Source: Paracoccaceae bacterium (GTDB taxonomy: Bacteria > Pseudomonadota > Alphaproteobacteria > Rhodobacterales > Rhodobacteraceae). Taken from it: 64,000 nucleotides of DNA. The notes under the pieces were generated by a model. That model was given only the letters and a program-made list of their open reading frames with translations, made no database searches and was not told the origin of the DNA. Each line of letters starts with the position of its first letter. The first letter of the stretch is position 1. Positions 54,301 through 64,000 of the stretch are shown one piece after another. A program made the translations under genes and the position numbers. The stretch is from NCBI GenBank assembly GCA_020425085.1, contig JAGQRW010000018.1, positions 183,797-247,796 of the forward strand, read 5' to 3'.

Positions 54301-56589
54301 ATGAACAAGGCAATTACCGACGGTGTGGATCTGATGCCAAGACGGTTTGGCGAGGGGCTTGATGTTTGGTCGAATCAGGATGGCACGCCGGGGTCGACCA
54401 CTTATGACGGGCAGTGCACGGCGGCGATCGTGCCGTCGGACAGTGATTTCGGCACCTGCCTTGAGCTTTTGAAAACCGACAATACGCAGAAATTGCGCTA
54501 TATGCTGGAAACGCCGTTGTTGCCGGGGTGCTATTTGCAGGTGACGGCAAGGATCAAGGCGGTCAGCGGCAACCTGCCCACGGTCAGGATCGCTGGCTGG
54601 GCGGGCAACACCAACGGGCATGTGAACGGACTGGTGGAAACCGGGCCAGCAACGACGCTGACCAGCTATGGCGAAGTTGTCGAGATTCGCGCCATCATCG
54701 GCGCCGGCAATCGCGGCGGGGTCGATATGGTCTGGGGCACTGGGCCGGTTTTCGGGCATTTCGGGCTGGATCTGACCGGCCATAACGGTGGTATCGTCAG
54801 GATCGAGGATATACGTATCGAGGATGCAACCTCGGTCTTTCTGCGCAACATGATGGATTGGGTCGATGTGCGGGATTATGGTGCCATCGGCGATGGTGTC
54901 ACCGATGACAGCGCCGCGTTCGAGGCGGCGGATACAGCGGCGGGCGGGCGCACGGTGCTGGTTTCCGAGGGTGTTTATCACCTTGCCAATCACGTCACGT
55001 TTGAATCAAGGGTGCGATTTGAAGGTACGGTCACCATGCCGGTCGATATTCGCCTGTCACTGACCCGGAATTTCGATTTTCCCAGCTATGTCGATGCCTT
55101 CGGCAATGAGGAACTGGCGTTGAAAAAGGCGTTGCAGGCGTTGTTCAACTTCACCGACCACGATTCGCTGGATTTATGCGGTCGTCGCATCCAGTTGAGC
55201 GAACCGCTGGATGTGCATGCCGCTGTCAACAACCGCGACACCTATTCCAATCGCCGGGTGCTGAGGAATGGCGAACTGGAATCCGATGGCTCGGCCAGTT
55301 GGGATACCGAGGTTTATACCGCGTTGGCCAGCTACAGCGCCAGTCAGCCGACGAAGCTTGGCAATGTGGCGGGGATTTCGCAGATCCCGGTTGGCTCGCT
55401 GGTCGAAGGGGTCGGTGTCGGGCGCGAGGTATATGTAAGGTCGAAAAACGTCCCGGCCGGAACGATCGAGTTGAGTCTGCCGCTTTATGGTGCCCCCGGA
55501 CAGCAGGTCTATACCTTCAAGAGGTTCAAGTATCTGCTGGATTTCAGTGGTTTTACCTATGTTCAGCGGTTCAATGTCGCCGATGTGGAATTCCTTTGCA
55601 TGGGTAATTGCAGTGCGCTGATGATCCCGTCTGACGGGCTGGCATTTCAGGTGCGTGACTGTTTCATTACCACGCCGAAGGATCGCGGCATCACTTCGAT
55701 CGGGCATGGCTGTGCCGGACTGACGCTGGATCGAAACCAGTTTCTTTCCAATGAACAGGCAACGGATATCGGGGATCGGGTCAGCATCGCCTTCAATGTC
55801 AATTCCAACGATGCCAAGATCCGCGACAACCGCGCCGTCAGGTTCAAGCATTTCGGGGTGCTGGCAGGGACCGGCCACATGATCCTGTCAAACCATTTCT
55901 TTCAGGGCGACAATGCCCAGACCGATGAACGGACGGCGGGGATCGTGCTGAGTTCGACCAACTGCATGACCATTCTTGGCGGCAATTACGTTGACAACTG
56001 TTCAATCGACTGGACCAACGAACATGATGCAACACCGGACGATCAGAACGGCTTTTCGTTTGGCGGTCTGACGGTGGATGGCAACATATTTTACGGTAGC
56101 CACGCGCCCGCCTGGTTCAGTTTCCTGCGCATCAAGCCGTGTGGTTCCGGCCATTATATCAATGGCCTGCACGTTTCCGGCAATACTTTCCGGCATAGCG
56201 GCGGTTCGTTGGAGCGGGTTGACCGGGTGGATGATTCGATTGCGCCGCTTGATCCCGTCAAATTCCTCAATATCCGGTTCGAGGGCAACACCTACAACAA
56301 CATCGACAACCGCACCTTCAACCCGGCGACGGTCGAGATCGACCAGAACGTTGTCGCCCAGACCTGGGATGGCGATTTTACCGGCCTGCTGCCGTTTGGT
56401 GGCAAGACGCGCAAGGTGGTCGGGGTGATGGCGCATAATCAGATCCAGAACGCCGCCAACGGCGGTATCTACACCATGCCCTATTCGGTGCCCGGACTTG
56501 GCAATGGCGGCGAGATCATCCGCCTCCACTGGTCGGAACCGGTGAAGGGCAAGGTTTATGTCACCGCACAGGCCGACAATCTGGGTTGA
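54301..56589 (+). CDS. Right-handed beta-helix (pectate lyase/GH28-like) protein, possible gene transfer agent tail fibre
   Basis: A 762-residue protein with no signal peptide. The ATG at 54301 has AAGGGA upstream (an ATG-less extension to 54226 is less likely). N-terminal domain (about 1-180) looks like a carbohydrate-binding beta sandwich (LPTVRIAGWAGNTNGHVNGL). From about residue 186 the motif WVDVRDYGAIGDGVTDDSAA is the hallmark of phage tailspike/pectate lyase 3 beta-helices, followed by helix rungs such as VSGNTFRHSGG and IRFEGNTYNN. Cytoplasmic location plus this fold fits a phage-like fibre rather than a secreted enzyme. From memory, Rhodobacter gene transfer agents use an unlinked beta-helix tail fibre gene of this size (rcc00171 in R. 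capsulatus); I infer homology, not proven. Own leader and own terminator. Confidence 0.7.
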   Translation: MNKAITDGVDLMPRRFGEGLDVWSNQDGTPGSTTYDGQCTAAIVPSDSDFGTCLELLKTDNTQKLRYMLETPLLPGCYLQVTARIKAVSGNLPTVRIAGWAGNTNGHVNGLVETGPATTLTSYGEVVEIRAIIGAGNRGGVDMVWGTGPVFGHFGLDLTGHNGGIVRIEDIRIEDATSVFLRNMMDWVDVRDYGAIGDGVTDDSAAFEAADTAAGGRTVLVSEGVYHLANHVTFESRVRFEGTVTMPVDIRLSLTRNFDFPSYVDAFGNEELALKKALQALFNFTDHDSLDLCGRRIQLSEPLDVHAAVNNRDTYSNRRVLRNGELESDGSASWDTEVYTALASYSASQPTKLGNVAGISQIPVGSLVEGVGVGREVYVRSKNVPAGTIELSLPLYGAPGQQVYTFKRFKYLLDFSGFTYVQRFNVADVEFLCMGNCSALMIPSDGLAFQVRDCFITTPKDRGITSIGHGCAGLTLDRNQFLSNEQATDIGDRVSIAFNVNSNDAKIRDNRAVRFKHFGVLAGTGHMILSNHFFQGDNAQTDERTAGIVLSSTNCMTILGGNYVDNCSIDWTNEHDATPDDQNGFSFGGLTVDGNIFYGSHAPAWFSFLRIKPCGSGHYINGLHVSGNTFRHSGGSLERVDRVDDSIAPLDPVKFLNIRFEGNTYNNIDNRTFNPATVEIDQNVVAQTWDGDFTGLLPFGGKTRKVVGVMAHNQIQNAANGGIYTMPYSVPGLGNGGEIIRLHWSEPVKGKVYVTAQADNLG

Positions 56590-56611
56590 GATTTCCGTTT
56601 GACGAGTGAAT

Positions 56612-56643
56612 GCGCGGCTGCCTTCGGGTGGTCGCGCTTTTTT
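56612..56643 (+). terminator. Rho-independent terminator after the beta-helix protein gene
   Basis: Stem of 11 pairs with three G-U pairs (arms 56612-56622 and 56627-56637), UUCG tetraloop at 56623-56626, then six Ts (56638-56643), 23 bases after the stop. This makes the beta-helix gene a single-gene transcription unit. Confidence 0.88.
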
Positions 56644-56760
56644 GTGGCACAAGGTGGTCTGCATCGCCGCCCGCAAAACAGCCAATTCGGTTGAGATTTG
56701 CGCCGGGCGGCGCTAAAATGATCCAAGGTGCCGTCGTTGCGGCAGCAACGAGGCGCGCTG

Positions 56761-57840
56761 ATGTCCATTCCGGTCAAGGATCAGGTAAAGTACTGGGGGA
56801 TCGGCCTGGCGCTGCTTGCCATTGTCATGTGGACGCTTGGCAATGTGATCCTGCCTTTTATCACCGGTGCCGCGATCGCTTATTTTCTGGATCCGGTGGC
56901 GGACCGGCTGGAACGGCTGGGTCTGTCGCGGGTGCTTTCGACCGTGATCATCTCGCTTATGGCGTTGCTGGTGTTCATCGTGATGGCGCTGTTGCTGGTG
57001 CCGACGGTGGTGGCGCAGCTTACCTCGTTGATCGAGCAGGCACCGAGTTATTCCGCCCAGATTCAGAAATTCCTTGGTGACAAGATCCCCTCGTTGATGC
57101 AGGCCGACAGCACCATACGGCAATCGCTGGACAGCATCGGCGAGATGCTGAAGAACCGCAGCGGTGAATTGGCGAATACGCTGATTTCCTCGGCGTTCAG
57201 TGTGATTGATGCGCTGATCTTTGTCGTCGTGGTGCCGGTGGTGGCGTTCTATCTGCTGCTGGATTGGGACCGGATGATCGCGGTGATCGACAGCTGGCTG
57301 CCGCGCGATCATCGTGACACCTTGCGGCAACTGGCGACCGAGGTTGACAGATCGCTGGCCGGATTTGTACGCGGCCAAATCTCGGTCAGCGCCATTCTTG
57401 GCACGTTTTACGCGGTTTCACTGATGCTGGTCGGGTTGCAGTTCGGGCTGGCGGTGGGGATGGTTGCCGGGCTGCTTTCGTTCATTCCCTATTTCGGGGC
57501 GTTGGTCGGCGGTGTGCTGGCACTGGGGCTGGCGTTGTATCAGTTCTGGTCGGAACCCTGGTGGATTGGCGCGGTGGCGGTGATATTCGTGGCCGGACAG
57601 ATGTTGGAGGGGAACCTTCTGACGCCGAATCTGGTCGGACGATCAGTCGGGTTGCATCCGGTCTGGCTGATGTTCGCGCTGTCGGTGTTCGGTACGCTGT
57701 TTGGTTTTGTCGGCATGCTGGTGGCGGTGCCGCTGGCGGCGATCATCGGAGTGTTTTCGCGGTTTGGCATCCGTCAGTATATGGCCGGGCGATTGTATAT
57801 CGGCCTTGGCAAACCGGATCAGAATCCGGAACAGGATTAG
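56761..57840 (+). CDS. AI-2E family transporter (PerM/YhhT-like) membrane protein
   Basis: Inner-membrane protein of the UPF0118 family, 359 residues with about eight hydrophobic helices. Typical segments are ILPFITGAAIAYFLDPVADRLER (split; about 27-49), VVPVVAFYLLLDWDRM, GFVRGQISVSAILGTFYAVSL, and LLSFIPYFGALVGGVLAL with the family PYFG motif. Members have been linked to autoinducer-2 export or sodium-proton exchange; neither can be inferred here. The ATG at 56761 has GAGG upstream; the frame opens at a GTG 33 bases earlier. The hda-like gene starts three bases after its stop, so perM-hda-ppk form an operon. Confidence 0.9.
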   Translation: MSIPVKDQVKYWGIGLALLAIVMWTLGNVILPFITGAAIAYFLDPVADRLERLGLSRVLSTVIISLMALLVFIVMALLLVPTVVAQLTSLIEQAPSYSAQIQKFLGDKIPSLMQADSTIRQSLDSIGEMLKNRSGELANTLISSAFSVIDALIFVVVVPVVAFYLLLDWDRMIAVIDSWLPRDHRDTLRQLATEVDRSLAGFVRGQISVSAILGTFYAVSLMLVGLQFGLAVGMVAGLLSFIPYFGALVGGVLALGLALYQFWSEPWWIGAVAVIFVAGQMLEGNLLTPNLVGRSVGLHPVWLMFALSVFGTLFGFVGMLVAVPLAAIIGVFSRFGIRQYMAGRLYIGLGKPDQNPEQD

Positions 57841-57843
57841 GAT

Positions 57844-58530
57844 TTGCCACGACAGCTTGCATTCGATCTGCCCGCCAGGGCGGCACTGGGGCGCCAGGAC
57901 TTTCTGGTTGCGCCGTCCAACGCCCGTGCGGTGGCGCAGCTTGAGGCCTGGCGCGACTGGCCCGAGCGAAAGATGGTGCTGTGTGGCGCAACAGGTGCTG
58001 GCAAGTCGCATCTGGCGGCGGTCTGGGCGGCCGCGAACGGCGCGCTGACCGTTCCGGCGGCGGATCTTGGCCAGGCGGATATCGCCAGCCTTGGCCAGGC
58101 GGCATTTCTGGTGCTGGAGGACGCCGAAGAAGTTGCCGAACGGCCAAAGGATGAGGCGGCGCTGTTTCACCTTTATAACATCCTGCACGCGACCGGGCGA
58201 TATCTGCTGCTGACCAGCACCCGCCCGCCGGCCCGCTGGCATCTGCAGCTGCCGGATCTGCAAAGCCGTCTGTTGTCGGTGCCGGTCGTCCATCTTGAGG
58301 CACCCGATGACGCGCTGTTGGCGGCGCTGCTGGTCAAGCTGTTTCGCGACCGGCAGATCAGCGTCGGCAATGAGGTGATCAGCTATCTCATCAGCCGCAT
58401 GGATCGTTCGGCGGCAGCGGCGCAGGCGCTGGTTGCGGCACTTGACAAGGCGGCGCTGAGTCAGGGCAAGCCGGTAAGCAGGCGACTTGCCGCGCAACTT
58501 CTGGACAAGCCGGACAGCAAAGGCGCATAG
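57844..58530 (+). CDS. DnaA-related replication regulator (Hda/HdaA-like)
   Basis: AAA+ protein related to DnaA domain III that, with the beta clamp, promotes hydrolysis of DnaA-bound ATP. The 228 residues start at a TTG with the clamp-binding-like N-terminus (RQLAFDLP), then FLVAPSNARAVAQLEAW, Walker A LCGATGAGKSHLAAVW (about 47-62), Walker B-like AAFLVLEDAEEV, LTSTRPPARW and the sensor-2 region. The QLAFDLP motif at the extreme N-terminus supports the choice of TTG. It is three bases after the PerM-like gene and eight bases before ppk. Whether it acts like E. coli Hda or Caulobacter HdaA is inferred from family. Confidence 0.88.
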   Translation: MPRQLAFDLPARAALGRQDFLVAPSNARAVAQLEAWRDWPERKMVLCGATGAGKSHLAAVWAAANGALTVPAADLGQADIASLGQAAFLVLEDAEEVAERPKDEAALFHLYNILHATGRYLLLTSTRPPARWHLQLPDLQSRLLSVPVVHLEAPDDALLAALLVKLFRDRQISVGNEVISYLISRMDRSAAAAQALVAALDKAALSQGKPVSRRLAAQLLDKPDSKGA

Positions 58531-58538
58531 TCGGTGGA

Positions 58539-60740
58539 ATGTTCGCTGACAAAGCCAAACCCATGATCAACGCCGATTTTCTGCACGCACCGTTTCCTGA
58601 AGCCATTGAGTTGCCGGGGCTTGACCCAAGCAGCCCCGGGCGGTTCTTCAACCGGGAACTGTCTTGGTTGGCGTTCAACTGGCGGGTGCTGGAAGAGGCG
58701 TCAAATCCCTTGGTGCCACTGTTGGAACGGGTGCGGTTCCTGTCGATTTCCTCGACCAACCTTGATGAATTCTATACCGTTCGCGTGGCGGGTCTGCGCG
58801 AGTTGCAGCGCGCCGGCGTCAGCAATCCGGCGGCAGACGGGCTGACGCCCGGCGAACAACTGGTGCTGATCGACGCCGATGCCCGCGCCCTGATGCTGCG
58901 CCAGCAGGAAATGTGGAACGCGCTGAAACATGAGATGGAAGGCGAGAGCATCGTCATTCTTACCCGCGATCAGTTGACCGCTGCCGATCGTGAATATCTT
59001 GAGGATTTCTTTCTCAACCAGGTGTTCCCGATCCTGTCGCCGCTGGCGATCGACCCGGCGCATCCGTTTCCGTTCATCCCGAATGCCGGCATCTCGCTGG
59101 CGCTGGAAATGCAGCGCGATGCCGATGGCCGCAAGCTGATGTCGCTGCTGCCGATCCCGTCGCAAATCGCGCGTTTCGTCAGCCTGCCGGAGCAGGCAGG
59201 CGGGCAGTTGCGATTCCTGCCGCTGGAGGAACTGCTGCTGGAATATATCGGTTCGCTGTTTCCGGGTTATGCCATCAAGGGAAGCTGCTCGTTCCGGGTG
59301 TTGCGCGACAGCGATCTTGAGGTCGAGGACGAGGCCGAGGATCTGGTGCGCGAGTTTGAAACCGCGCTGAAACGCCGCCGCCGGGGTGAAGTGATCCGCC
59401 TGTCGCTGACCGCCGGTGCGCCCGGCAACCTCAGGCGCCTGATCACCGGTGCCTTGCATGTCGATGAGGATGAAGTGGTTGAAATGGGCGGCATGGTCGG
59501 CATTTCCCATCTGGGCGAACTGGTGCTGGATTCGCGCCCCGATCTGTTATGGCCAAAATTTACTCCGCGCGTGCCGGAACGGGTGCAGGACCATGAAGGC
59601 GATATCTTTGCCGCCATCCGCAAGAAGGACATGCTGCTGCATCACCCGTATGAAACCTTTGACATGGTGATCCGGTTCCTGAAACAGGCGGCCCAGGATC
59701 CGGACGTTCTGGCGATCAAGCAAACCCTTTACCGCACCTCGAACGAAAGCCCGATCGTATCGGCCCTGTGCGAGGCGGCAGAGGAGGGGAAATCGGTCAC
59801 CGCCTTGGTGGAACTGAAGGCACGATTCGACGAGGCCGCCAATATCCGGCAGTCGCGGCGGCTGGAACGCGCCGGCGCCCATGTGGTTTACGGTTTTCTT
59901 GACTGGAAGACCCACGCCAAGATCTCGACCGTGGTCAGGCGCGAGGGCGACAAGCTGGTGACCTATACGCATTTCGGCACCGGCAATTACCATCCGATCA
60001 CCGCCCAGATCTATACCGACCTGAGCCTGTTCACCTCAGACGCCGCACTGGGGCGGGATGCCACCAAGGTGTTCAACTATGTCTCGGGCTACGCCAAGCC
60101 CGGCAAGCTGGAAAATCTGGCAATTTCGCCGGATGGACTCAAGCAATCGCTGCTGGCCTCGATCGAGGCCGAGATTGACCAGGCCGCCAAAGGCAAGCCG
60201 GCTGAAATCTGGGCCAAGGTGAATTCGATCATCGACCCGGAAATCATCGACGCGCTGTATCGGGCCAGCCAGGGCGGGGTCAGGATCAGTCTGGTGGTGC
60301 GGGGCATTTGTGGATTGAGGCCGGGGATCACCGGATTGTCGGAAAACATCCGGGTGAAATCCATCGTCGGGCGGTTTTTGGAGCACTCGCGCATCGTCTG
60401 TTTCGGCAGCGGATATGGGCTGCCGTCAAAAAAGGCGCGGGTCTATATGTCATCGGCGGACTGGATGGGACGCAACCTGAACCGCCGGGTTGAAACCCTG
60501 GTGGAGATCACCAACAAGACGGTGCATGCGCAGGTGATGAGCCAGATCATGGCGGCGAATCTGGCGGATCAGGCGCAAAGCTGGGTGTTGCAGGCGGACG
60601 GGGTATATATGCGTCATCGCGCCAAACCGGGCGAGCAACTGTTCAACTGTCACCGGTTCTTCATGGAAAATCCGTCGCTTTCCGGGCGCGGCTCGGTCGG
60701 GGCAAAGGATGTGCCGAAACTGACCCATACCAGAGATTGA
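58539..60740 (+). CDS. ppk: Polyphosphate kinase 1
   Basis: Makes inorganic polyphosphate from ATP. The 733 residues have the N domain FFNRELSWLAFNWRVLEEA (about 36-54), STNLDEFYTVRVAGL, the phospho-histidine region in GFLDWKTHAKISTVVR and the second catalytic His in GRFLEHSRIVCFG, plus HHPYETFDMVIRFLKQA and YHPITAQIYTDLSLFT (split). Full length. It follows the DnaA-like gene by eight bases. An exopolyphosphatase gene (ppx), which often follows ppk1, is absent here: ppk is followed by a repeat/hairpin cluster and the convergent acsA. Confidence 0.96.
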   Translation: MFADKAKPMINADFLHAPFPEAIELPGLDPSSPGRFFNRELSWLAFNWRVLEEASNPLVPLLERVRFLSISSTNLDEFYTVRVAGLRELQRAGVSNPAADGLTPGEQLVLIDADARALMLRQQEMWNALKHEMEGESIVILTRDQLTAADREYLEDFFLNQVFPILSPLAIDPAHPFPFIPNAGISLALEMQRDADGRKLMSLLPIPSQIARFVSLPEQAGGQLRFLPLEELLLEYIGSLFPGYAIKGSCSFRVLRDSDLEVEDEAEDLVREFETALKRRRRGEVIRLSLTAGAPGNLRRLITGALHVDEDEVVEMGGMVGISHLGELVLDSRPDLLWPKFTPRVPERVQDHEGDIFAAIRKKDMLLHHPYETFDMVIRFLKQAAQDPDVLAIKQTLYRTSNESPIVSALCEAAEEGKSVTALVELKARFDEAANIRQSRRLERAGAHVVYGFLDWKTHAKISTVVRREGDKLVTYTHFGTGNYHPITAQIYTDLSLFTSDAALGRDATKVFNYVSGYAKPGKLENLAISPDGLKQSLLASIEAEIDQAAKGKPAEIWAKVNSIIDPEIIDALYRASQGGVRISLVVRGICGLRPGITGLSENIRVKSIVGRFLEHSRIVCFGSGYGLPSKKARVYMSSADWMGRNLNRRVETLVEITNKTVHAQVMSQIMAANLADQAQSWVLQADGVYMRHRAKPGEQLFNCHRFFMENPSLSGRGSVGAKDVPKLTHTRD

Positions 60741-60748
60741 CAGGCTAT

Positions 60749-60818
60749 CGTTGCGGCGTGCCGCCGCAACGGTCGAGGGCGCTGCCCTCGAGCACCCGGA
60801 GTGTATTTTGAACAATGA
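60749..60818. repeat. Hairpin cluster and inverted copy of the dispersed repeat between ppk and acsA
   Basis: Two hairpins side by side: CGTTGCGGCG (60749-60758) with CGCCGCAACG (60762-60771), a perfect 10-bp stem with a three-base loop; and TCGAGGGC (60773-60780) with GCCCTCGA (60784-60791), 8 bp with a three-base loop. They are followed by CCCGGAGTGTATTTTGAACAATGA broken here as 60795-60804 and 60805-60818, which is the inverse of the repeat at 21829. No T-run. It lies in the 146-base gap between two convergent genes and may stop transcription from both sides. Confidence 0.65.
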
Positions 60819-60886
60819 GAACCGGCATCGTTCACGCCGGTGTTCAAAACGGGCAGGTATTTCGCCTGCAGGCAAGCTGCCCCGCG

Positions 60887-62836
<1,950 letters not shown>

Positions 62837-62915
62837 GACTTCGTCCTGTGGTTTTGCATGTTCCGGCTGAATTCCGGGGCCACCTGATGATGATCAAGGC
62901 TGCCGGGTCAGAAGA

Positions 62916-63665
62916 TCAGATGGCAAGGTATTCCTGACGCAGCTTTTCATTGTCCAACACTTCTTTGGCGGTACCGTCAAAGACTACCCGCCCGGTGTCA
63001 AGGATAACCGCGCGATCGGCAAGGTTCAGCGCCGCGACCGCGTTCTGTTCGACGATCACCGTGGTGATGCCCTGTTCCTTTATGATCTTCAGGGTCTTTT
63101 CGATCTCTTGCACGATCACCGGCGCCAGCCCCTCATAGGGTTCATCCAGCAGCAGCACCTTGATGTCGCGCGCCAGCGTGCGGCCAATCGCCAGCATCTG
63201 CTGTTCGCCGCCCGACAACGTCGTGCCCTCCTGTTTGCGCCGCTCGCCAAGGCGCGGGAACAAGTCATAAATGCGGTCCAGCGACCAGCCGATGGGCGGT
63301 GCGATCTGGGCCAGAAGTATGTTTTCCTCGACCGTCAGCCCCTGGATGATGCGCCGGTCCTCGGGCACCAGGCCAACACCAGCCTGCGATGCCTGAAACG
63401 ATTTCATCGAATGGATCGGCTGGTGATCCAGCCACACCTCGCCATGGGTCAGGATCGGGTCGCCAAGCTGGGCGATGGCGCGCAAGGTCGAGGTCTTGCC
63501 CGCGCCATTCCTCCCCAGAAGGGCCAGGATTTCGCCCTCTGGCACATCGAAACTGACGCCCTGGACGATATAGCTTTCGCCGTAATAGGCGTGAATATCC
63601 CAGACCGAGAAATAGGCCGGGGCTTTGCTTGCCGGTTTGGCGTTCTTTGGCAGTTCTGCGTTCAT
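62916..63665 (-). CDS. livF: Branched-chain amino acid-type ABC transporter ATP-binding protein LivF
   Basis: One of two ATPases of a branched-chain amino acid-type (HAAT family) importer. The 249 residues have Walker A LLGRNGAGKTSTLRAI (about 49-64), the Q loop, signature TTLSGGEQQMLAIGRTL, Walker B VLLLDEPYEGLAP (LivF-type) and the switch His region in TTVIVEQNAV (Gln-Asn, typical for LivF). The upstream partner livG ends 11 bases before it. The binding protein and permease genes must lie beyond the window end. Substrate may be branched-chain amino acids, amides, urea or short acids; acsA downstream hints at a carboxylate, but this is weak. Confidence 0.92.
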   Translation of the reverse strand: MNAELPKNAKPASKAPAYFSVWDIHAYYGESYIVQGVSFDVPEGEILALLGRNGAGKTSTLRAIAQLGDPILTHGEVWLDHQPIHSMKSFQASQAGVGLVPEDRRIIQGLTVEENILLAQIAPPIGWSLDRIYDLFPRLGERRKQEGTTLSGGEQQMLAIGRTLARDIKVLLLDEPYEGLAPVIVQEIEKTLKIIKEQGITTVIVEQNAVAALNLADRAVILDTGRVVFDGTAKEVLDNEKLRQEYLAI

Positions 63666-63676
63666 GATGCCGCCCC

Positions 63677-64000
63677 CTAATGCGCGGTTCCGAGATAGGC
63701 CTCCTGGACCTTCGGATGACCCTTGATGTTTTCCGGAATGTCTTCGACGATGGGTGTTCCCTGCGCCATCACGGTGATCCGTTCGGCCAGCGAGAAAACC
63801 ACATGCATGTCATGTTCGATGATCGCCATGGTGATGTCGCGCGTCGCCTTGATCTCTTTCAACAGGTCAATGGTGTTGTTGGTATCGGCCCGCGCCATGC
63901 CCGCCGTCGGTTCATCCAGCAGCAGGAGTTTCGGATCCTGCGACAGGCACATGGCCATTTCCAGCCGCCGCTTGTCGCCGCGCGACAGGCTGGCGGCGTG
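63677..64000 (-). CDS. livG: Branched-chain amino acid-type ABC transporter ATP-binding protein LivG, C-terminal part
   Basis: Partner ATPase of LivF. Only the last 108 or so codons are in the window; the gene continues beyond 64000. The visible part begins in the ABC signature (AASLSRGDKRRLEMAMCL, the LSxGDxRRLE form), then Walker B LLLLDEPTAGMA, the H-loop in MAIIEHDMHVVFSLAERITVMAQG and the LivG-type end GHPKVQEAYLGTAH. The GD in place of GQ in the signature is common in one LivG subgroup. Confidence 0.9.
   Translation of the reverse strand, partial: HAASLSRGDKRRLEMAMCLSQDPKLLLLDEPTAGMARADTNNTIDLLKEIKATRDITMAIIEHDMHVVFSLAERITVMAQGTPIVEDIPENIKGHPKVQEAYLGTAH

Overview
The window is chromosomal DNA from an alphaproteobacterium, almost certainly Rhodobacterales (Rhodobacter/Roseobacter group). 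I base this on gene order (dusB-ntrB-ntrC-ntrY-ntrX-trkA-trkH-hfq-hflX; trpE/yibQ/trpG-trpD-trpC-moaC-moeA-lexA), an IspDF fusion, class I lysyl-tRNA synthetase, a LexA operator of the alphaproteobacterial GTTC-N7-GTTC type, an NtrC without the sigma54 loop, and high-GC codon use. No insertion sequence, integrase, CRISPR array, tRNA or rRNA was recognised. The genus cannot be fixed from the sequence alone.

Layout. 1-4.7 kb: the 5' part of gltX (minus), comEC (plus), and a minus-strand ispDF-pgpA-cinA operon with overlapping ends. 4.7-16.6 kb: a nine-gene plus-strand block: dusB, NtrBC, NtrYX, the Trk potassium system, Hfq and HflX. 16.8-24.2 kb: a DHA2-type drug exporter, a penicillin-acylase-family hydrolase (minus), a hydroxyisobutyrate-dehydrogenase-type oxidoreductase, a SYLF lipoprotein, hemB and a small membrane protein. 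24.2-32.9 kb: mfd, a BASS-like permease, then a minus-strand operon (acyl-CoA ligase, DsbA-family oxidoreductase, Bcr/CflA exporter) divergent from an XRE-cupin regulator with a palindromic operator candidate between them. 32.9-35.0 kb: a gene-free gap holding a strong candidate small RNA, then a YejA-like solute-binding protein. 35.0-45.0 kb: lexA with tandem SOS boxes, moeA, moaC, trpC, trpD, trpG, yibQ on the other strand, trpE and a PpiD-like foldase. 45.1-54.0 kb: an aminotransferase, an FAD oxidoreductase, ettA, nadD, a Tat-exported PBP4-type carboxypeptidase, a TerB protein and lysK. 54.3-56.6 kb: a stand-alone beta-helix protein with its own terminator, resembling what I recall of the gene transfer agent tail-fibre locus. 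56.8-64 kb: a PerM-like protein, a DnaA-like (Hda/HdaA) protein, ppk1, acsA, and livF with partial livG.

Most genes are housekeeping. The central theme is nitrogen and redox signalling (NtrBC, NtrYX) physically linked to K+ uptake and the RNA chaperone Hfq. The observations I rate most worth testing are the intergenic sRNA on the minus strand near 33.1 kb (a sigma70-like promoter with 17-bp spacing, two hairpins, eight-U terminator), the isolated tail-fibre-like gene, a His-to-Ser change in the conserved YKHA pore motif of Hfq, a suspicious dusB start that looks like a one-base frame disruption, and a dispersed palindromic repeat found five times between genes.
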